Origin: Palleronia pontilimi
GTDB taxonomy: Bacteria; Pseudomonadota; Alphaproteobacteria; Rhodobacterales; Rhodobacteraceae
Direction of reading: 5' to 3'
Length of the DNA stretch: 64,000 nucleotides
Assembly (NCBI RefSeq): GCF_016412875.1
Contig: NZ_JAEKPD010000002.1
Location: forward strand, 248,001-312,000
How positions within the stretch are numbered: position 1 is the first letter of the stretch; each line of letters starts with the position of its first letter. A program made the translations under genes and the position numbers. Positions 38,203 to 47,209 of this stretch are shown here, piece after piece. Under the pieces are notes generated by a model. That model was given only the letters and a program-made list of their open reading frames with translations, had not been told where the DNA came from and did not search any database.

Positions 38203-39027
38203 TCAGACCAGAAGCCTGCCTTCCATGACGCGCACGGCCTGCCCGCTGATCCGCACGTGATCCGCGCGCGCTTCGATCCCGATGCGCGACGGGCGACCCA
38301 TGGCGACACCCTGCGAGATCTGCAGGTCCAGGTCGCGCCCCTCGGCCGCGCGCAGATGCGCGCCGAGCGCCGCCGCCGCGCTGCCGGTCGCGGGATCCTC
38401 GGGGATGTTGTCGAGCGGTGCGAACATCCGCGCTTCGATGGCATCGCCGTCGCGGGTATAGGCCAGGACGGCGAAATCGAAATCGCTGGGATAGGCGGTC
38501 TGGGCGCGGCGGAAGGCATCGGTATTGACCCATATGGCATCCAGGCACTGGGGCGAGCCGAGCTCGGCCAGACAGAACGGCAACCCGACCGACGCCATCA
38601 CGGCACCCGTCACCGAATGCGGCGGCAGGCCAAGGCAGCGGGCCACCAGCGACGGGTCCGGCCGGTGCAGGATTTCAAGCGGCCTGTCGCGCAGGAAGGA
38701 TGCGCGCCCGTCTTCGGCTTGCGCTCGCACCGTGCCGCCCGGCAGCGACAACGACATCTCGGCCGCCGCCCCGTCATCGGCCAGGGCGACCGCCGCGCCG
38801 ATCAGGGGGTGGCCCGCGAACGGAACCTCTTGCGTCGGGGTGAAGATCCGCAGCCGTGCGGCGTGGTCGGGATCGTCGAAGAGGAACACGGTCTCCGAAA
38901 AGTTGAATTCGCGCGCGATCGACTGAAGCGCGCCCTGATCCAGCCCGTCGGCCTGAGGGAAGACGGCCAGCGGATTGCCCCCGAAGGGGCGATCCGTGAA
39001 CACGTCATAGACGTAGTACCGCGCCAA
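38203..39027 (-). CDS. PhzF-family isomerase/epimerase
   Basis: The 274-residue protein has the two-lobed PhzF pattern: YYVYDVFTDRPFGGNPLAVF, REFNFSETVFLF with the catalytic Glu near 46, PTQEVPFAGHPLIGAAVAL, and EDPATGSAAAALGAHL. No phenazine genes are nearby, so it acts in some other pathway. The start is a TTG at 39027, 3 nt after the DUF533 stop; no strong ribosome site is seen and no ATG alternative fits. Confidence 0.87.
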   Translation of the reverse strand: MARYYVYDVFTDRPFGGNPLAVFPQADGLDQGALQSIAREFNFSETVFLFDDPDHAARLRIFTPTQEVPFAGHPLIGAAVALADDGAAAEMSLSLPGGTVRAQAEDGRASFLRDRPLEILHRPDPSLVARCLGLPPHSVTGAVMASVGLPFCLAELGSPQCLDAIWVNTDAFRRAQTAYPSDFDFAVLAYTRDGDAIEARMFAPLDNIPEDPATGSAAAALGAHLRAAEGRDLDLQISQGVAMGRPSRIGIEARADHVRISGQAVRVMEGRLLV

Positions 39028-39030
39028 GGA

Positions 39031-39732
39031 TCAGAGCGTGTAAAGCGGCGGCTTGCCGTGCGCTGCGTGGATGTCGTTGACTTGCGCCTGGTTGATCTTC
39101 AGCGCTTGCGCCAATTGATCCAGGAAGATCGCTTCGGGGCGGTTGTCGGGCTCGATGGCCAGGACGGCGGCGGTATAGACCTCGATCTCGTGGCCCTCGG
39201 GCGTGTCATGCGCCAGCGCGACCGGATCCACCGACGCGGTCATCTGCGCCTGGATGAACGCGGTTTCCTGCGGATCGCTGTCGCCAAGGATGGCCAGCAG
39301 GCTCTCGCGCTCGGCGGGGTCGATTTCGCCATCGGCGCGCGCGGCCTGGATCATGGCGCGGATCATCAGACCCGACACCTGCTCTTCCTCGGCCGTGTCC
39401 GGCGGCGTCTCGCGTGTCGTATCCAGCAAGCCTTTCATCTTTCCGGCCCCCGCCGCGCCCGCCGATGCGCCGGCCAGGCCGCCCAGCAGACCGCCCAGCG
39501 ATCCCGAGCCCATGCTGCCCGATTGCTGCGGTCCGCCCACGCCCAGCGCGCCCAGCAGGCCGCCGATGCCCCCCGCGCCGCCGATCTGGCCGGACGCGCC
39601 GCCCGAGCCTTGCTGCTGCGCGGCCAGCTTGCGTTTCACGCCTTCCAGCCCGCCCGCGTCGCGGAAAGCCTGCACGCCCTTGGCGGCGGCGAAGGCCAGT
39701 GCCATTTTGACGGCCATGTTCTTGAGCGACAT
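39031..39732 (-). CDS. DUF533 / TerB-like protein
   Basis: This 233-residue protein has an N-terminal basic/hydrophobic segment (MSLKNMAVKMALAFAAAKG), a Gly-Ser-rich linker (about 45-100) and a TerB-like helical domain (about 125-230; SGLMIRAMIQAARADGEIDPAERESLL). Such proteins are annotated as DUF533 inner-membrane-associated proteins of unknown role. The ATG at 39732 is used; the upstream frame to 39792 is unsupported. Confidence 0.85.
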   Translation of the reverse strand: MSLKNMAVKMALAFAAAKGVQAFRDAGGLEGVKRKLAAQQQGSGGASGQIGGAGGIGGLLGALGVGGPQQSGSMGSGSLGGLLGGLAGASAGAAGAGKMKGLLDTTRETPPDTAEEEQVSGLMIRAMIQAARADGEIDPAERESLLAILGDSDPQETAFIQAQMTASVDPVALAHDTPEGHEIEVYTAAVLAIEPDNRPEAIFLDQLAQALKINQAQVNDIHAAHGKPPLYTL

Positions 39733-39872
39733 CGTCACATCTCCGATACGTTGAATTCGTGCCGAGCCTACACCTTTCCGCGCCACTGTCACGGGGTGTG
39801 GGGGCCGCGTCCGCTTGACCGCCGCCGCGTTCGGCGACAGCCTGCCGGTGGCATGGGAAACGGGGGCGGGCG

Positions 39873-41081
39873 ATGATCGAAAGCTGGCGCTGGTACGGCG
39901 AGATCGACCCGATTTCGCTGGACGAAATCGCGCAGACCGGTGCCAGCGGCATCGTCAGCGCCTTGCACCAGATCCCCTATGGCGCGGTCTGGCCGCGCGA
40001 TGCCATCGCCGCGCGGCGCGCAAGGATCCGTGGGGCAGGATTTGACTGGGTGGTGGTCGAAAGCCTGCCGGTGCATGAGCGTATCAAGCAGGGCGCGGGC
40101 GACCTGGCCCCGCTTTTCGCCAATTACCGGCAATCCATGGCCAACCTCGCCGCGGAAGGCGTGCGGACGATCTGCTACAATTTTATGCCGCTGCTCGACT
40201 GGACCCGGACCGACCTGGCCGCGCCCGTGCCCGGCGGCGCCACTTGCCTGCGCTTCGATGCGGTCCGCATGGCCGCCTTCGACATCCACCTGCTGCTCAG
40301 GCCCGATGCCGAGGCTGACTGGCCCGACGCCACCTGCGCGCAGGCGCGAGCGTGGATCGGCGCTGGCAGCCCCGCCGAGCGAGAGGCGCTCTGTGCCGCG
40401 ATCATGTCGGGAATGCCGGGCGCGGTGGATCGCTACGACACAGACGGGCTGCGCCGGGCGCTTGCGGACTATGACGGCATCGACGCCGCCGCCTTGCGCG
40501 CGAACCTGAAGCGCTTCCTGGCCGAAGTGGTGCCCACGGCAGATGAGCTCGGGCTGCGACTGTGCATCCATCCCGACGATCCGCCCCGCGACATCCTTGG
40601 CCTGCCGCGCGTCGTGTCGACCGCGTCCGATCTGGACTGGGTGATGGGCGCCGAGGACAGCCCGGCCAACGGCCTGACGCTCTGCTCGGGCTCGCTCGGC
40701 GCGCATCCCGATGCCGACTTGCCCGCCATCGCCGCGCGGTTCGCGCCGCGCATCCATTTCGCCCATCTGCGCAACGTCCGAAAAGAGCCCGATGGCAGCT
40801 TCGAAGAGGCCGCGCATCTGGACGGCGATACCGACATGGTGGCGCTGATCGCCGTGCTCCTGGCCGAGCGGTCCCGCCGCCGCGCCGAAGGGCGGCCGGA
40901 TGCCGATATCCCGTTCCGGCCCGACCACGGCCACCACATGCTCAGCGACCGTTCGCGCGATCTGATCCCGGGCTATCCGCTGATCGGTCGCCTGCGCGGC
41001 CTGGCCGAGCTGCGCGGCGTCATCCGGGCGCTGGAGCATGGGGGATTGGAGCGGGTGAAGGGAATCGAACCCTCGTCTTAA
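39873..41081 (+). CDS. uxuA: Mannonate dehydratase
   Basis: The 402-residue enzyme dehydrates D-mannonate to 2-keto-3-deoxygluconate. It shows UxuA runs ESWRWYGEIDPISLDEIAQTGASGIVSALH, CYNFMPLLDWTRTDL, LRLCIHPDDPPRDILGLPR and HLRNVRKEPDGSFEEAAHL. It belongs to glucuronate-type catabolism, but no partner uronate genes are adjacent. The last ~10 residues (RVKGIEPSS) are read through the 3' half of tRNA-Gly on the other strand; the native end may be earlier or this overlap may be real. Confidence 0.9.
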   Translation: MIESWRWYGEIDPISLDEIAQTGASGIVSALHQIPYGAVWPRDAIAARRARIRGAGFDWVVVESLPVHERIKQGAGDLAPLFANYRQSMANLAAEGVRTICYNFMPLLDWTRTDLAAPVPGGATCLRFDAVRMAAFDIHLLLRPDAEADWPDATCAQARAWIGAGSPAEREALCAAIMSGMPGAVDRYDTDGLRRALADYDGIDAAALRANLKRFLAEVVPTADELGLRLCIHPDDPPRDILGLPRVVSTASDLDWVMGAEDSPANGLTLCSGSLGAHPDADLPAIAARFAPRIHFAHLRNVRKEPDGSFEEAAHLDGDTDMVALIAVLLAERSRRRAEGRPDADIPFRPDHGHHMLSDRSRDLIPGYPLIGRLRGLAELRGVIRALEHGGLERVKGIEPSS

Positions 41082-41120
41082 GCTTGGGAAGCTCCTGCTC
41101 TACCATTGAGCTACACCCGC
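41047..41120 (-). tRNA. tRNA-Gly (CCC)
   Basis: The minus strand folds as a 74-nt cloverleaf: acceptor GCGGGTG/CACCCGC, D-arm GCTC...GAGC, anticodon loop TTCCCAA (anticodon CCC), T-loop TTCGATT, encoded CCA. The first anticodon-stem pair is weak (G-A). It overlaps the 3' end of uxuA by 35 nt on the opposite strand. Confidence 0.93.
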
Positions 41121-41183
41121 CTTGGCCGCCTGACTAAGGCGCAACGCCGTGCCTCGTCAAGCATTGCCACGCGCGATCGGACC

Positions 41184-43208
41184 CTAGCTGCGCTTGCGCC
41201 GTCGCTGGCGGCCGCCCTCCTGGCCCGCCTGGTTGAAGCTGACATCGGGCAGGGTGACGATCTTCGACAGTTCGGGGAACGGATCGCTGGCATGGGGCAG
41301 GGCGTTGGCGGCCACGAAATGGTCCTGGAAGCGCGGCTCGATGGCCGTTTCGACCTTCTGGATGCGGGTCACCGTCTCTTCGATCTCGGCCCGCGCGGCG
41401 CGGTTCAGAAGCGCGATGCGCGCCCCCGTGCCCGCGGCGTTGCCCGCGCTCGAGACGTCCTCAAGCCGCGCGTCGGGGATCATGCCCAGCACCATGGCGT
41501 GCAGCGGGCTGATATGCGCACCGAAGGCGCCTGCCAGCACGATCCGCTCGACCCGGTCCACGCCGCGCGCGTCCATCAGCAGGCGCGCGCCCGCATAGAG
41601 CGCCGATTTCGCCAGCTGGATCGCGCGGATGTCGCCTTGGGTGACGGTGATGCGTCGGTCGCCGTCGTCGTAGATGACGTAGACCTGCGTGCGTCCCTCG
41701 GGCTGCAACCGCGGCGTGCCCGCCTGCTCGGCACTGCCGATCAGGCCCGAGGCGTCCACCAGCCCCGCCATGCGCATCTCGGCCACGGCCTCGATGATGC
41801 CCGAGCCGCAGATACCGGTGATGCCCGTCGCCTTGGTGGCCGCGTCGAACCCGTCCTCGTCGGACCACAGATCGCAGCCGATCACGCGGAAACGGGGCTC
41901 TTTCGTGTCGGGGTCGATGCGGATCGCTTCGATCGCGCCGGGGGCGGCCCGCTGGCCGGAACTGATCTGCGCGCCCTCGAAGGCCGGGCCCGTGGGCGAC
42001 GAGCAGGCCAGGACCTTCGTGCGGTCGCCCAGCAGGATCTCGGCGTTGGTGCCCACATCGACGACCAGCGTCAGCGCCTCCTGCTGGCCCGGCGCTTCGC
42101 TAAGCGCGACCGCGGCGGCATCGGCCCCCACATGGCCCGCGATGCAGGGCAACAAGTAGGCGCGTGCGGCGGGGTTGAGCGCGGTCAGCTCCAGCTCTTG
42201 CATGGCCAGCGACAGCGCCGAGGACGTGGCCAGCGCAAAGGGCGCCTGTCCCAACTCGACCGGGTCGATGCCCAGCAGCAGGTGGTGCATGACCGGGTTG
42301 CAGACGATGACGGCCTCGACGACGGCGCGCGGCTCGAGCTTTGCATCGGCGATCAGCTCTTCGATCAGGACATTCAGCGCCTCGCGCACCGCCCGCGTCA
42401 TCTCCACGTCGCCGCCGGGGTTCATCATCGCGTAGCTGACCCGGCTCATCAGGTCTTCGCCGAAGCGGATCTGCGGGTTCATGATGCCCGAGCTCAGCAC
42501 GACCTCGCCCGTCTGCAGGTTGCACAGATGCGCGGCGATCGTGGTCGAGCCCAGGTCGATGGCCAGCCCGTAGATCCCGCCTTCGTAGAACCCGGGCCAG
42601 ACGTCCACCAGCCGCGGTGTGTCGCGGTGGTCGTGGTGGATGGCGACGGTGACGCTCCAGTCGCCCTTGCGCAACGCGCCTTGCAGCTTGGCCAGGACCG
42701 GAAGCGGCGCGGTGACACCGTCGAGGTTCCATTGCGCCTTGAGCGCACGGTTCAGACGCTCCAGGTCGCCGGTGGGCGTGTGCATGTCGGGCTCGTCGAC
42801 GCTGACCAGCATCAGCCGCGTGGCGGCGTCCAGCGTGATCTCGCGGGCGGTGGCGTCCTTGCGCACGACCTGGCGGTGGACCTGCGAGCCTTCGGGCACG
42901 TCGATGACGACATCCTTCTGGATCGTCGCCTGGCAGCCAAGGCGGCGGCCCGGCTTCAAGCCGCGCTTTTCGTCGTAGCGGGCCTCGACCGCGTTCCAGG
43001 GGCTGAGCGCGTCCTCGGTGACGGTCAGGCCGAGCTTGGGAAAGCTGCCGATGCCGGGGCTGACCTGACATTTCGAGCAGATGCCGCGCCCGCCGCAGAC
43101 CGAATCGAGATCCACGCCAAGGCGGCGCGCGGCCGTCAGGACCGGCGTGCCCACGGGGAAGTGGCCGCGCTTGCCGGACGGCATGAAGACGACCAGCGGA
43201 TCAGCCAC
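41184..43208 (-). CDS. RamA/RACo-like corrinoid reactivation protein (2Fe-2S + DUF4445)
   Basis: The 674-residue protein has an N-terminal 2Fe-2S ferredoxin domain (Cys 38, 44, 47 in CGGRGICSKC and Cys 92). A middle linker precedes an ASKHA-type ATPase core (IYGLAIDLGSTTIAAHLCNLQTGEV, LVVDVGTNAEILLGD, GICGSGIIEAVAEM). Such proteins reduce inactive cob(II)alamin of corrinoid methyltransferases. With a MetH-type pterin protein and a MetF-like protein upstream in the same operon, it probably reactivates a split methionine synthase; a corrinoid demethylase is the alternative. Confidence 0.85.
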   Translation of the reverse strand: MADPLVVFMPSGKRGHFPVGTPVLTAARRLGVDLDSVCGGRGICSKCQVSPGIGSFPKLGLTVTEDALSPWNAVEARYDEKRGLKPGRRLGCQATIQKDVVIDVPEGSQVHRQVVRKDATAREITLDAATRLMLVSVDEPDMHTPTGDLERLNRALKAQWNLDGVTAPLPVLAKLQGALRKGDWSVTVAIHHDHRDTPRLVDVWPGFYEGGIYGLAIDLGSTTIAAHLCNLQTGEVVLSSGIMNPQIRFGEDLMSRVSYAMMNPGGDVEMTRAVREALNVLIEELIADAKLEPRAVVEAVIVCNPVMHHLLLGIDPVELGQAPFALATSSALSLAMQELELTALNPAARAYLLPCIAGHVGADAAAVALSEAPGQQEALTLVVDVGTNAEILLGDRTKVLACSSPTGPAFEGAQISSGQRAAPGAIEAIRIDPDTKEPRFRVIGCDLWSDEDGFDAATKATGITGICGSGIIEAVAEMRMAGLVDASGLIGSAEQAGTPRLQPEGRTQVYVIYDDGDRRITVTQGDIRAIQLAKSALYAGARLLMDARGVDRVERIVLAGAFGAHISPLHAMVLGMIPDARLEDVSSAGNAAGTGARIALLNRAARAEIEETVTRIQKVETAIEPRFQDHFVAANALPHASDPFPELSKIVTLPDVSFNQAGQEGGRQRRRKRS

Positions 43209-43222
43209 GATGCGACCGCGGG

Positions 43223-43243
43223 CGATTTTTCGACGAAAAATCG
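43223..43243. repeat. First of two tandem palindromes in the B12 operon
   Basis: Perfect 10-bp arms (CGATTTTTCG with its complement) around a single A lie between the 76-aa gene and the corrinoid reactivator gene. Confidence 0.6.
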
Positions 43244-43246
43244 TCA

Positions 43247-43271
43247 GACGAATTTTCGGCGAAAATTCGTC
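43247..43271. repeat. Second tandem palindrome, same core as the one after sodB
   Basis: Perfect 12-bp arms around a single G, core GAATTTTCGnCGAAAATTC, directly after the stop of the 76-aa gene. With its neighbour it would form two consecutive hairpins in the 63-nt gap and could reduce read-through to the reactivator gene. Confidence 0.65.
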
Positions 43272-43502
43272 TCAGCAGACCAGGCGGACGGGGCCGGGAT
43301 TGCAGATGATGACGAACTGGCCGCCCGCCTCGAACAGGTGAAAGCCGCGCGCGCGCACCGCGTCGATCAGGGCATCGCGCCCGATCTCGGCCTCGACCCA
43401 CCCAATCGAGCGGCGCACCACGCCCCCCTTCAGGACGGCCTGCGCCGAGAAGATCGCGCGCAACCAGCGGTCGCGATCGGGATGTGGAAAACCCGAAGTC
43501 AT
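43272..43502 (-). CDS. Conserved 76-aa protein between MetH-type and RamA-like genes
   Basis: The frame reads MTSGFPHPDRDRWLRAIFSA, then GGVVRRSIGWVE and FHLFEAGGQFVIICNPGP. I recall similar ~75-residue proteins in Roseobacter genomes, sometimes labelled phosphoribosylanthranilate isomerase, which is implausible for this size. A single terminal Cys and the tight operon position suggest an accessory role in the one-carbon/B12 module; this is inference. Confidence 0.75.
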   Translation of the reverse strand: MTSGFPHPDRDRWLRAIFSAQAVLKGGVVRRSIGWVEAEIGRDALIDAVRARGFHLFEAGGQFVIICNPGPVRLVC

Positions 43503-43537
43503 CCGGCAAGGCGTAGCAAAAGATGGTGAACACGACC

Positions 43538-44518
43538 TTAACCCCGCCGCCGACGGCGCCCCCCGCGCGAGCCGCCCTCTGCCATCTGCGCGCGCGACGC
43601 CTCGGCGAAGCTCTCGCCGCCCTGGACCGCGTCGAGGATGCGGCTGAACTTGATCCATTCGTAGCCGTTGTCGTCGTGGTTCATCAGGAAATTGGCGGCG
43701 CGGATCGCTTCCATCTCGACCGAGCGGATCGGGTTCATGATGGCGCTGGTCATCCCCGCGCCGATCGCCATGGGCAGGAAAGCGGCGTTGATGCCGTGGC
43801 GATGGGGCAGGCCGAAGCTGATATTGCTGGCGCCGCAGGTGGTGTTGACGCCCAGCTCGTCGCGCAGGCGGCGCACCAGCGTGAAGACCTGCTGCCCGGC
43901 GCTCGCCATTGCGCCCACGGGCATGACTAGCGGATCGACCACGATGTCATGCGCCGGGATGCCGAAATCGGCGGCCCGCTCGACGATCTTCTTGGCGACC
44001 GCGAACCGCACTTCGGGGTCTTCGCTGATGCCGGTATCGTCGTTGGAAATCGCCACGACCGGCACGTTGTATTTCTTGACAAGCGGCAGCACGAGTTCCA
44101 ACCGCTCTTCTTCGCCGGTGACCGAGTTCAGCAGCGGGCGGCCTTCCGCGGCCTCCAGCCCGTTTTCCAGCGCGCCGGGCACCGAGCTGTCGATGCAGAG
44201 CGGCACGTCCACCAGCGCCTGGACGCGGCGGATGAGCTCGGGCATCAGCATCGGCTCGACGAAGTTGTTGTCGGCATAGCGCGGGTCGTCGGCCATCTTG
44301 TTGGTGAAGACCGCGCCCGAGTTCACGTCCAGCACCATGGCCCCGCAGGCGACCTGTTCCAGCGCATCCCGCTCGACGGTCGAAAAGTCGTCCATCTCGA
44401 GCTCGGCCGCCAGCTTCTTGCGGCCGGTGGGGTTGATCCGCTCGCCGATCACGCAGAACGGCTCGTCAAAGCCGATGGTGACGGTTTTCGTCTTCGATTC
44501 CAGGACCGTGCGGGTCAT
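43538..44518 (-). CDS. Methyltetrahydrofolate-binding (pterin) domain protein, MetH-type
   Basis: The 326-residue TIM-barrel protein belongs to the pterin-binding methyltransferase family (FCVIGERINPTGRKKLAAEL, ALEQVACGAMVLDVNSG, VPLCIDSSVPGALENGLEAAEG, VVDPLVMPVGAM, TTCGASNISFGLPHR). It passes the methyl group of methyl-THF to a corrinoid protein. A basic Gly-Arg tail (GGSRGGRRRRRG) ends it. In Roseobacters the methionine synthase is split into separate proteins; this would be the pterin part. No corrinoid or homocysteine domain is in the window. Confidence 0.85.
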   Translation of the reverse strand: MTRTVLESKTKTVTIGFDEPFCVIGERINPTGRKKLAAELEMDDFSTVERDALEQVACGAMVLDVNSGAVFTNKMADDPRYADNNFVEPMLMPELIRRVQALVDVPLCIDSSVPGALENGLEAAEGRPLLNSVTGEEERLELVLPLVKKYNVPVVAISNDDTGISEDPEVRFAVAKKIVERAADFGIPAHDIVVDPLVMPVGAMASAGQQVFTLVRRLRDELGVNTTCGASNISFGLPHRHGINAAFLPMAIGAGMTSAIMNPIRSVEMEAIRAANFLMNHDDNGYEWIKFSRILDAVQGGESFAEASRAQMAEGGSRGGRRRRRG

Positions 44519-44525
44519 TCTTACC

Positions 44526-45437
44526 TCAATTCGCGGCGGCGCGGCGGCCGCTCATGTCCAGCGCCCATTGCGCACTCGTGGTGATGCCGCCCAGCGGGAA
44601 GAGATGGACGCTTTCGATGTTGAACTCGGGATCGGCCTGCTTGTGCGCGGCCAGGTCGGCCACGAACTCGGTGGGCTCGTAGGGCAGCAGCAGCTTGGTC
44701 ACGTCCAGCGCGCGTTTTTGCAGAACGCGCAGCGACGGGCCGACGCCGCAGGCAATGGCGAACTTGATCAGCGTCTGCAGCTTGGCGGGACCGGCCACGC
44801 CGATATGGACGGGCAGATCCACGCCCGCTTCCTTGATGGCATTGGCCCACGCGATGACCGGCGCGGCCTCGAAGCAGAACTGCGTGGCGATGGCCATCTT
44901 CGCATCCGTGGTTTGCGAAAATTTCTGTTTCCAAAGAAGCGCCTGTTCGACGTTCTTGAAGCTACCATCCGCGTCGATGTCGCGGTTCCCCTCGGGGTGA
45001 CCCGCCACGTGCAGGCGCTCGAAATCGCCGAACGCGCCGCTTTCCAGAAGCTGCATCGAGTCGATGAAGTCACCTTTCGGTTCGGTCACGCCGCCCGCCA
45101 GGAGCAGCGCCTGGCGCACGTCGGCTTCGCCGCGGTAGCGCGCGATCCAATCGTCCAGCGTGGCGCGATCCTTGATGATCCGGGCCGGAAAATGCGGCAT
45201 GACCGGGAAGCCCGCGTCGTTCAGCCGCCTGGCCGTGGCCACCATGTCGTCGATGGGCGTGCCGTCGATATGGGCGATGTAGACCCGGGTGCCCGCGGGC
45301 AGCAGCGCGCGGAAATCCTCGACCTTCTCGGCGGTGCGCGGCATCACCTCGATCGAGAAATCGCTGAGGAAATCCTGCATGCCGGGATGCGCGACGCGGG
45401 CAGCAGGGGCAGGGCGCTTGAAGCTCAGAAGGGACAT
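44526..45437 (-). CDS. Methylenetetrahydrofolate reductase-family protein
   Basis: The 303-residue protein shows the MTHFR barrel (FSIEVMPRTAEKVEDFRALLPAGTRVYIAHIDG, ALLLAGGVTEPKGDF, HVAGHPEGNRDID, TQFCFEAAPVIAW, PVHIGVAGPAK). It would make or divert methyl-THF for the neighbouring pterin protein. The ATG at 45437 follows GGAGAG; an upstream in-frame start overlaps the previous gene. It is a divergent, shorter MTHFR branch than MetF. Confidence 0.85.
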   Translation of the reverse strand: MSLLSFKRPAPAARVAHPGMQDFLSDFSIEVMPRTAEKVEDFRALLPAGTRVYIAHIDGTPIDDMVATARRLNDAGFPVMPHFPARIIKDRATLDDWIARYRGEADVRQALLLAGGVTEPKGDFIDSMQLLESGAFGDFERLHVAGHPEGNRDIDADGSFKNVEQALLWKQKFSQTTDAKMAIATQFCFEAAPVIAWANAIKEAGVDLPVHIGVAGPAKLQTLIKFAIACGVGPSLRVLQKRALDVTKLLLPYEPTEFVADLAAHKQADPEFNIESVHLFPLGGITTSAQWALDMSGRRAAAN

Positions 45438-45475
45438 GAAGCTCTCCAGGTGGCGTTTGAGAAAGGCGGAATGGG

Positions 45476-45772
45476 TCACGCCCAACCGTCATTTGCGATC
45501 AGTGTCTTGATCCGGTCGGTGTCGTATTCCGCCGCCAGCCGCGCCGCTTCGGCGCGCGCCACGGCATCGTCGTCACCTTCCACCGCATAGGGCGCGGCCT
45601 TGCGCCACTCGGCCAGGTAATCGTCGGTCCCCGCCGCGCCCGACTTCATCGCGGCGCGGTCGATGGCCTGCTCGAACCGCTCGGGCAGCGGCACCTTGGT
45701 GCCACGGCGTCCCTTGCCGACGATGACCTGGGCCGGGATATCGCGCCAGTAGACGATCGTGACTTGGGCCAT
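45476..45772 (-). CDS. Small 'virulence factor'-annotated protein of the one-carbon operon
   Basis: This 98-residue protein begins MAQVTIVYWRDIPAQVIVGKG and has KVPLPERFEQAIDRAAMKSG and an acidic helical tail (VEGDDDAVARAEAARL). I recall this family annotated only as virulence factor, next to one-carbon genes in Rhodobacterales. It is the first gene of the operon. True role unknown. Confidence 0.8.
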   Translation of the reverse strand: MAQVTIVYWRDIPAQVIVGKGRRGTKVPLPERFEQAIDRAAMKSGAAGTDDYLAEWRKAAPYAVEGDDDAVARAEAARLAAEYDTDRIKTLIANDGWA

Positions 45773-46025
45773 GTGGCGCGATTCCCCTTGCGTTGTCTTC
45801 TCATACGCGCCGCCGACCCGACGATTGTGCCGGTTTTCGACATTCAGGCCAACGGACGCGACTTCATTTAGGCGCGCGGCGGTCGCGGGGCCAGTCCGCG
45901 CGACTGTCAAACTTCTCATCATCAAGATGAATGCCCGGCGATTTCGGTGGCTGCGACGCTCAGAGCGCTTGCGCCGTGGCACCGGCCCCCGTAGTCTCGG
46001 GATAACTTCATAGGAGGGCGGCGAC

Positions 46026-47141
46026 ATGGCGCCCAAGCGTCCCATCGGTGCGGGCGTGTTCCCGAAACCGGTCGAGCCGCGGCGCACCCGACAACCTGAT
46101 CCCGAGCAGCTTTACGCCGCTCTGGACCTCGGCACGAATTCGTGCCGCATGCTGATCGCCCAGCCCAAGGGCAATCAGTTTCATGTGGTTGATTCATTTG
46201 CCAAATCCGTGCAGCTTGGCCACGGGCTGGAAGCGTCGGGGCGGTTGTGCCGCGCGTCCATGGGGCGCACGATCCATGCGCTCAGGATCTGTCAGTCGAA
46301 GCTGCAGAAGCACAATGTCACCCGGATGCGCCTGGTGGCCACGGAAGCGTGTCGGCGGGCGTCGAACGCGGCCGATTTCATCCACATGGTGCAGCGCGAG
46401 ACCGGGCTGCAACTGAACATCATCGAACCGGAAGAAGAGGCGCGGCTGGCGGTCATCTCCTGCGCGCCGCTGGTCAGCACCAAGACCGAGCAGCTGCTGG
46501 TCGTCGATATCGGCGGCGGCTCGACCGAGCTGGTCTGGATCGACCTGACCCGGGTGCCCAAGGTCGAGCGGCCGCGCGCGATCATGCGGCTGCACGCGGG
46601 CTTCAAGCCGGAAGACGGCTCGCCGTTTCCCGCGGCGCGCGTGGTGGACTGGATCAGCGTGCCGCTGGGCGTGGCGACGCTGCGCCAGCAATTCGACGAC
46701 GTGAAGAACGACGCGGCCCGCTTCGCCCTGATGAGCTGGTTCTTCGAAGAAAACCTGGTGAATTTCGCGCCCTACGCCAAGGAGCAGAAGCGCGAGGGAT
46801 TCCAGATCATCGGCACCTCGGGCACCGTGACCACAGTCGCGGCAAGCCACCTGGGGCTGCGCCGCTACGACCGCAACCGGGTGGACGGGTTGCGGATGAC
46901 CAGCGACCAGATCGACGCCGTGATCCGGGACTACCTGACGCTGGGCCCAGACGGGCGGCGCAACGATCCGCGGATCGGGCGCGATCGTCACGCGCTCATC
47001 ATGTCGGGCGCGGCGATCCTGCAGGCATTGCTCAGGGTCTGGCCCACCGATCGGCTGAGCGTGGCCGATCGCGGCCTGCGCGAGGGGCTGCTTTACGCGC
47101 AGATGTCGGCGGATGGCGTGTTGGAGGACGGACCCTACTAA
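46026..47141 (+). CDS. Ppx/GppA phosphatase
   Basis: The 371-residue ASKHA-fold hydrolase has YAALDLGTNSCRMLIAQPKG (phosphate 1), EEEARLAVIS and LLVVDIGGGSTELVWIDL (phosphate 2). GppA-like enzymes degrade (p)ppGpp pentaphosphate or polyphosphate. The length is that of the short alphaproteobacterial form without the C-terminal HD-like part. The ATG follows AGGAGGGCG. rlmE follows on the same strand. Confidence 0.9.
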   Translation: MAPKRPIGAGVFPKPVEPRRTRQPDPEQLYAALDLGTNSCRMLIAQPKGNQFHVVDSFAKSVQLGHGLEASGRLCRASMGRTIHALRICQSKLQKHNVTRMRLVATEACRRASNAADFIHMVQRETGLQLNIIEPEEEARLAVISCAPLVSTKTEQLLVVDIGGGSTELVWIDLTRVPKVERPRAIMRLHAGFKPEDGSPFPAARVVDWISVPLGVATLRQQFDDVKNDAARFALMSWFFEENLVNFAPYAKEQKREGFQIIGTSGTVTTVAASHLGLRRYDRNRVDGLRMTSDQIDAVIRDYLTLGPDGRRNDPRIGRDRHALIMSGAAILQALLRVWPTDRLSVADRGLREGLLYAQMSADGVLEDGPY

Positions 47142-47209
47142 GACGATCTGGGGCGGGTGGCTTCCCGCGCGTCCCGATCCAGCCTATGTGACGGTCAAGG
47201 AGATCATCC

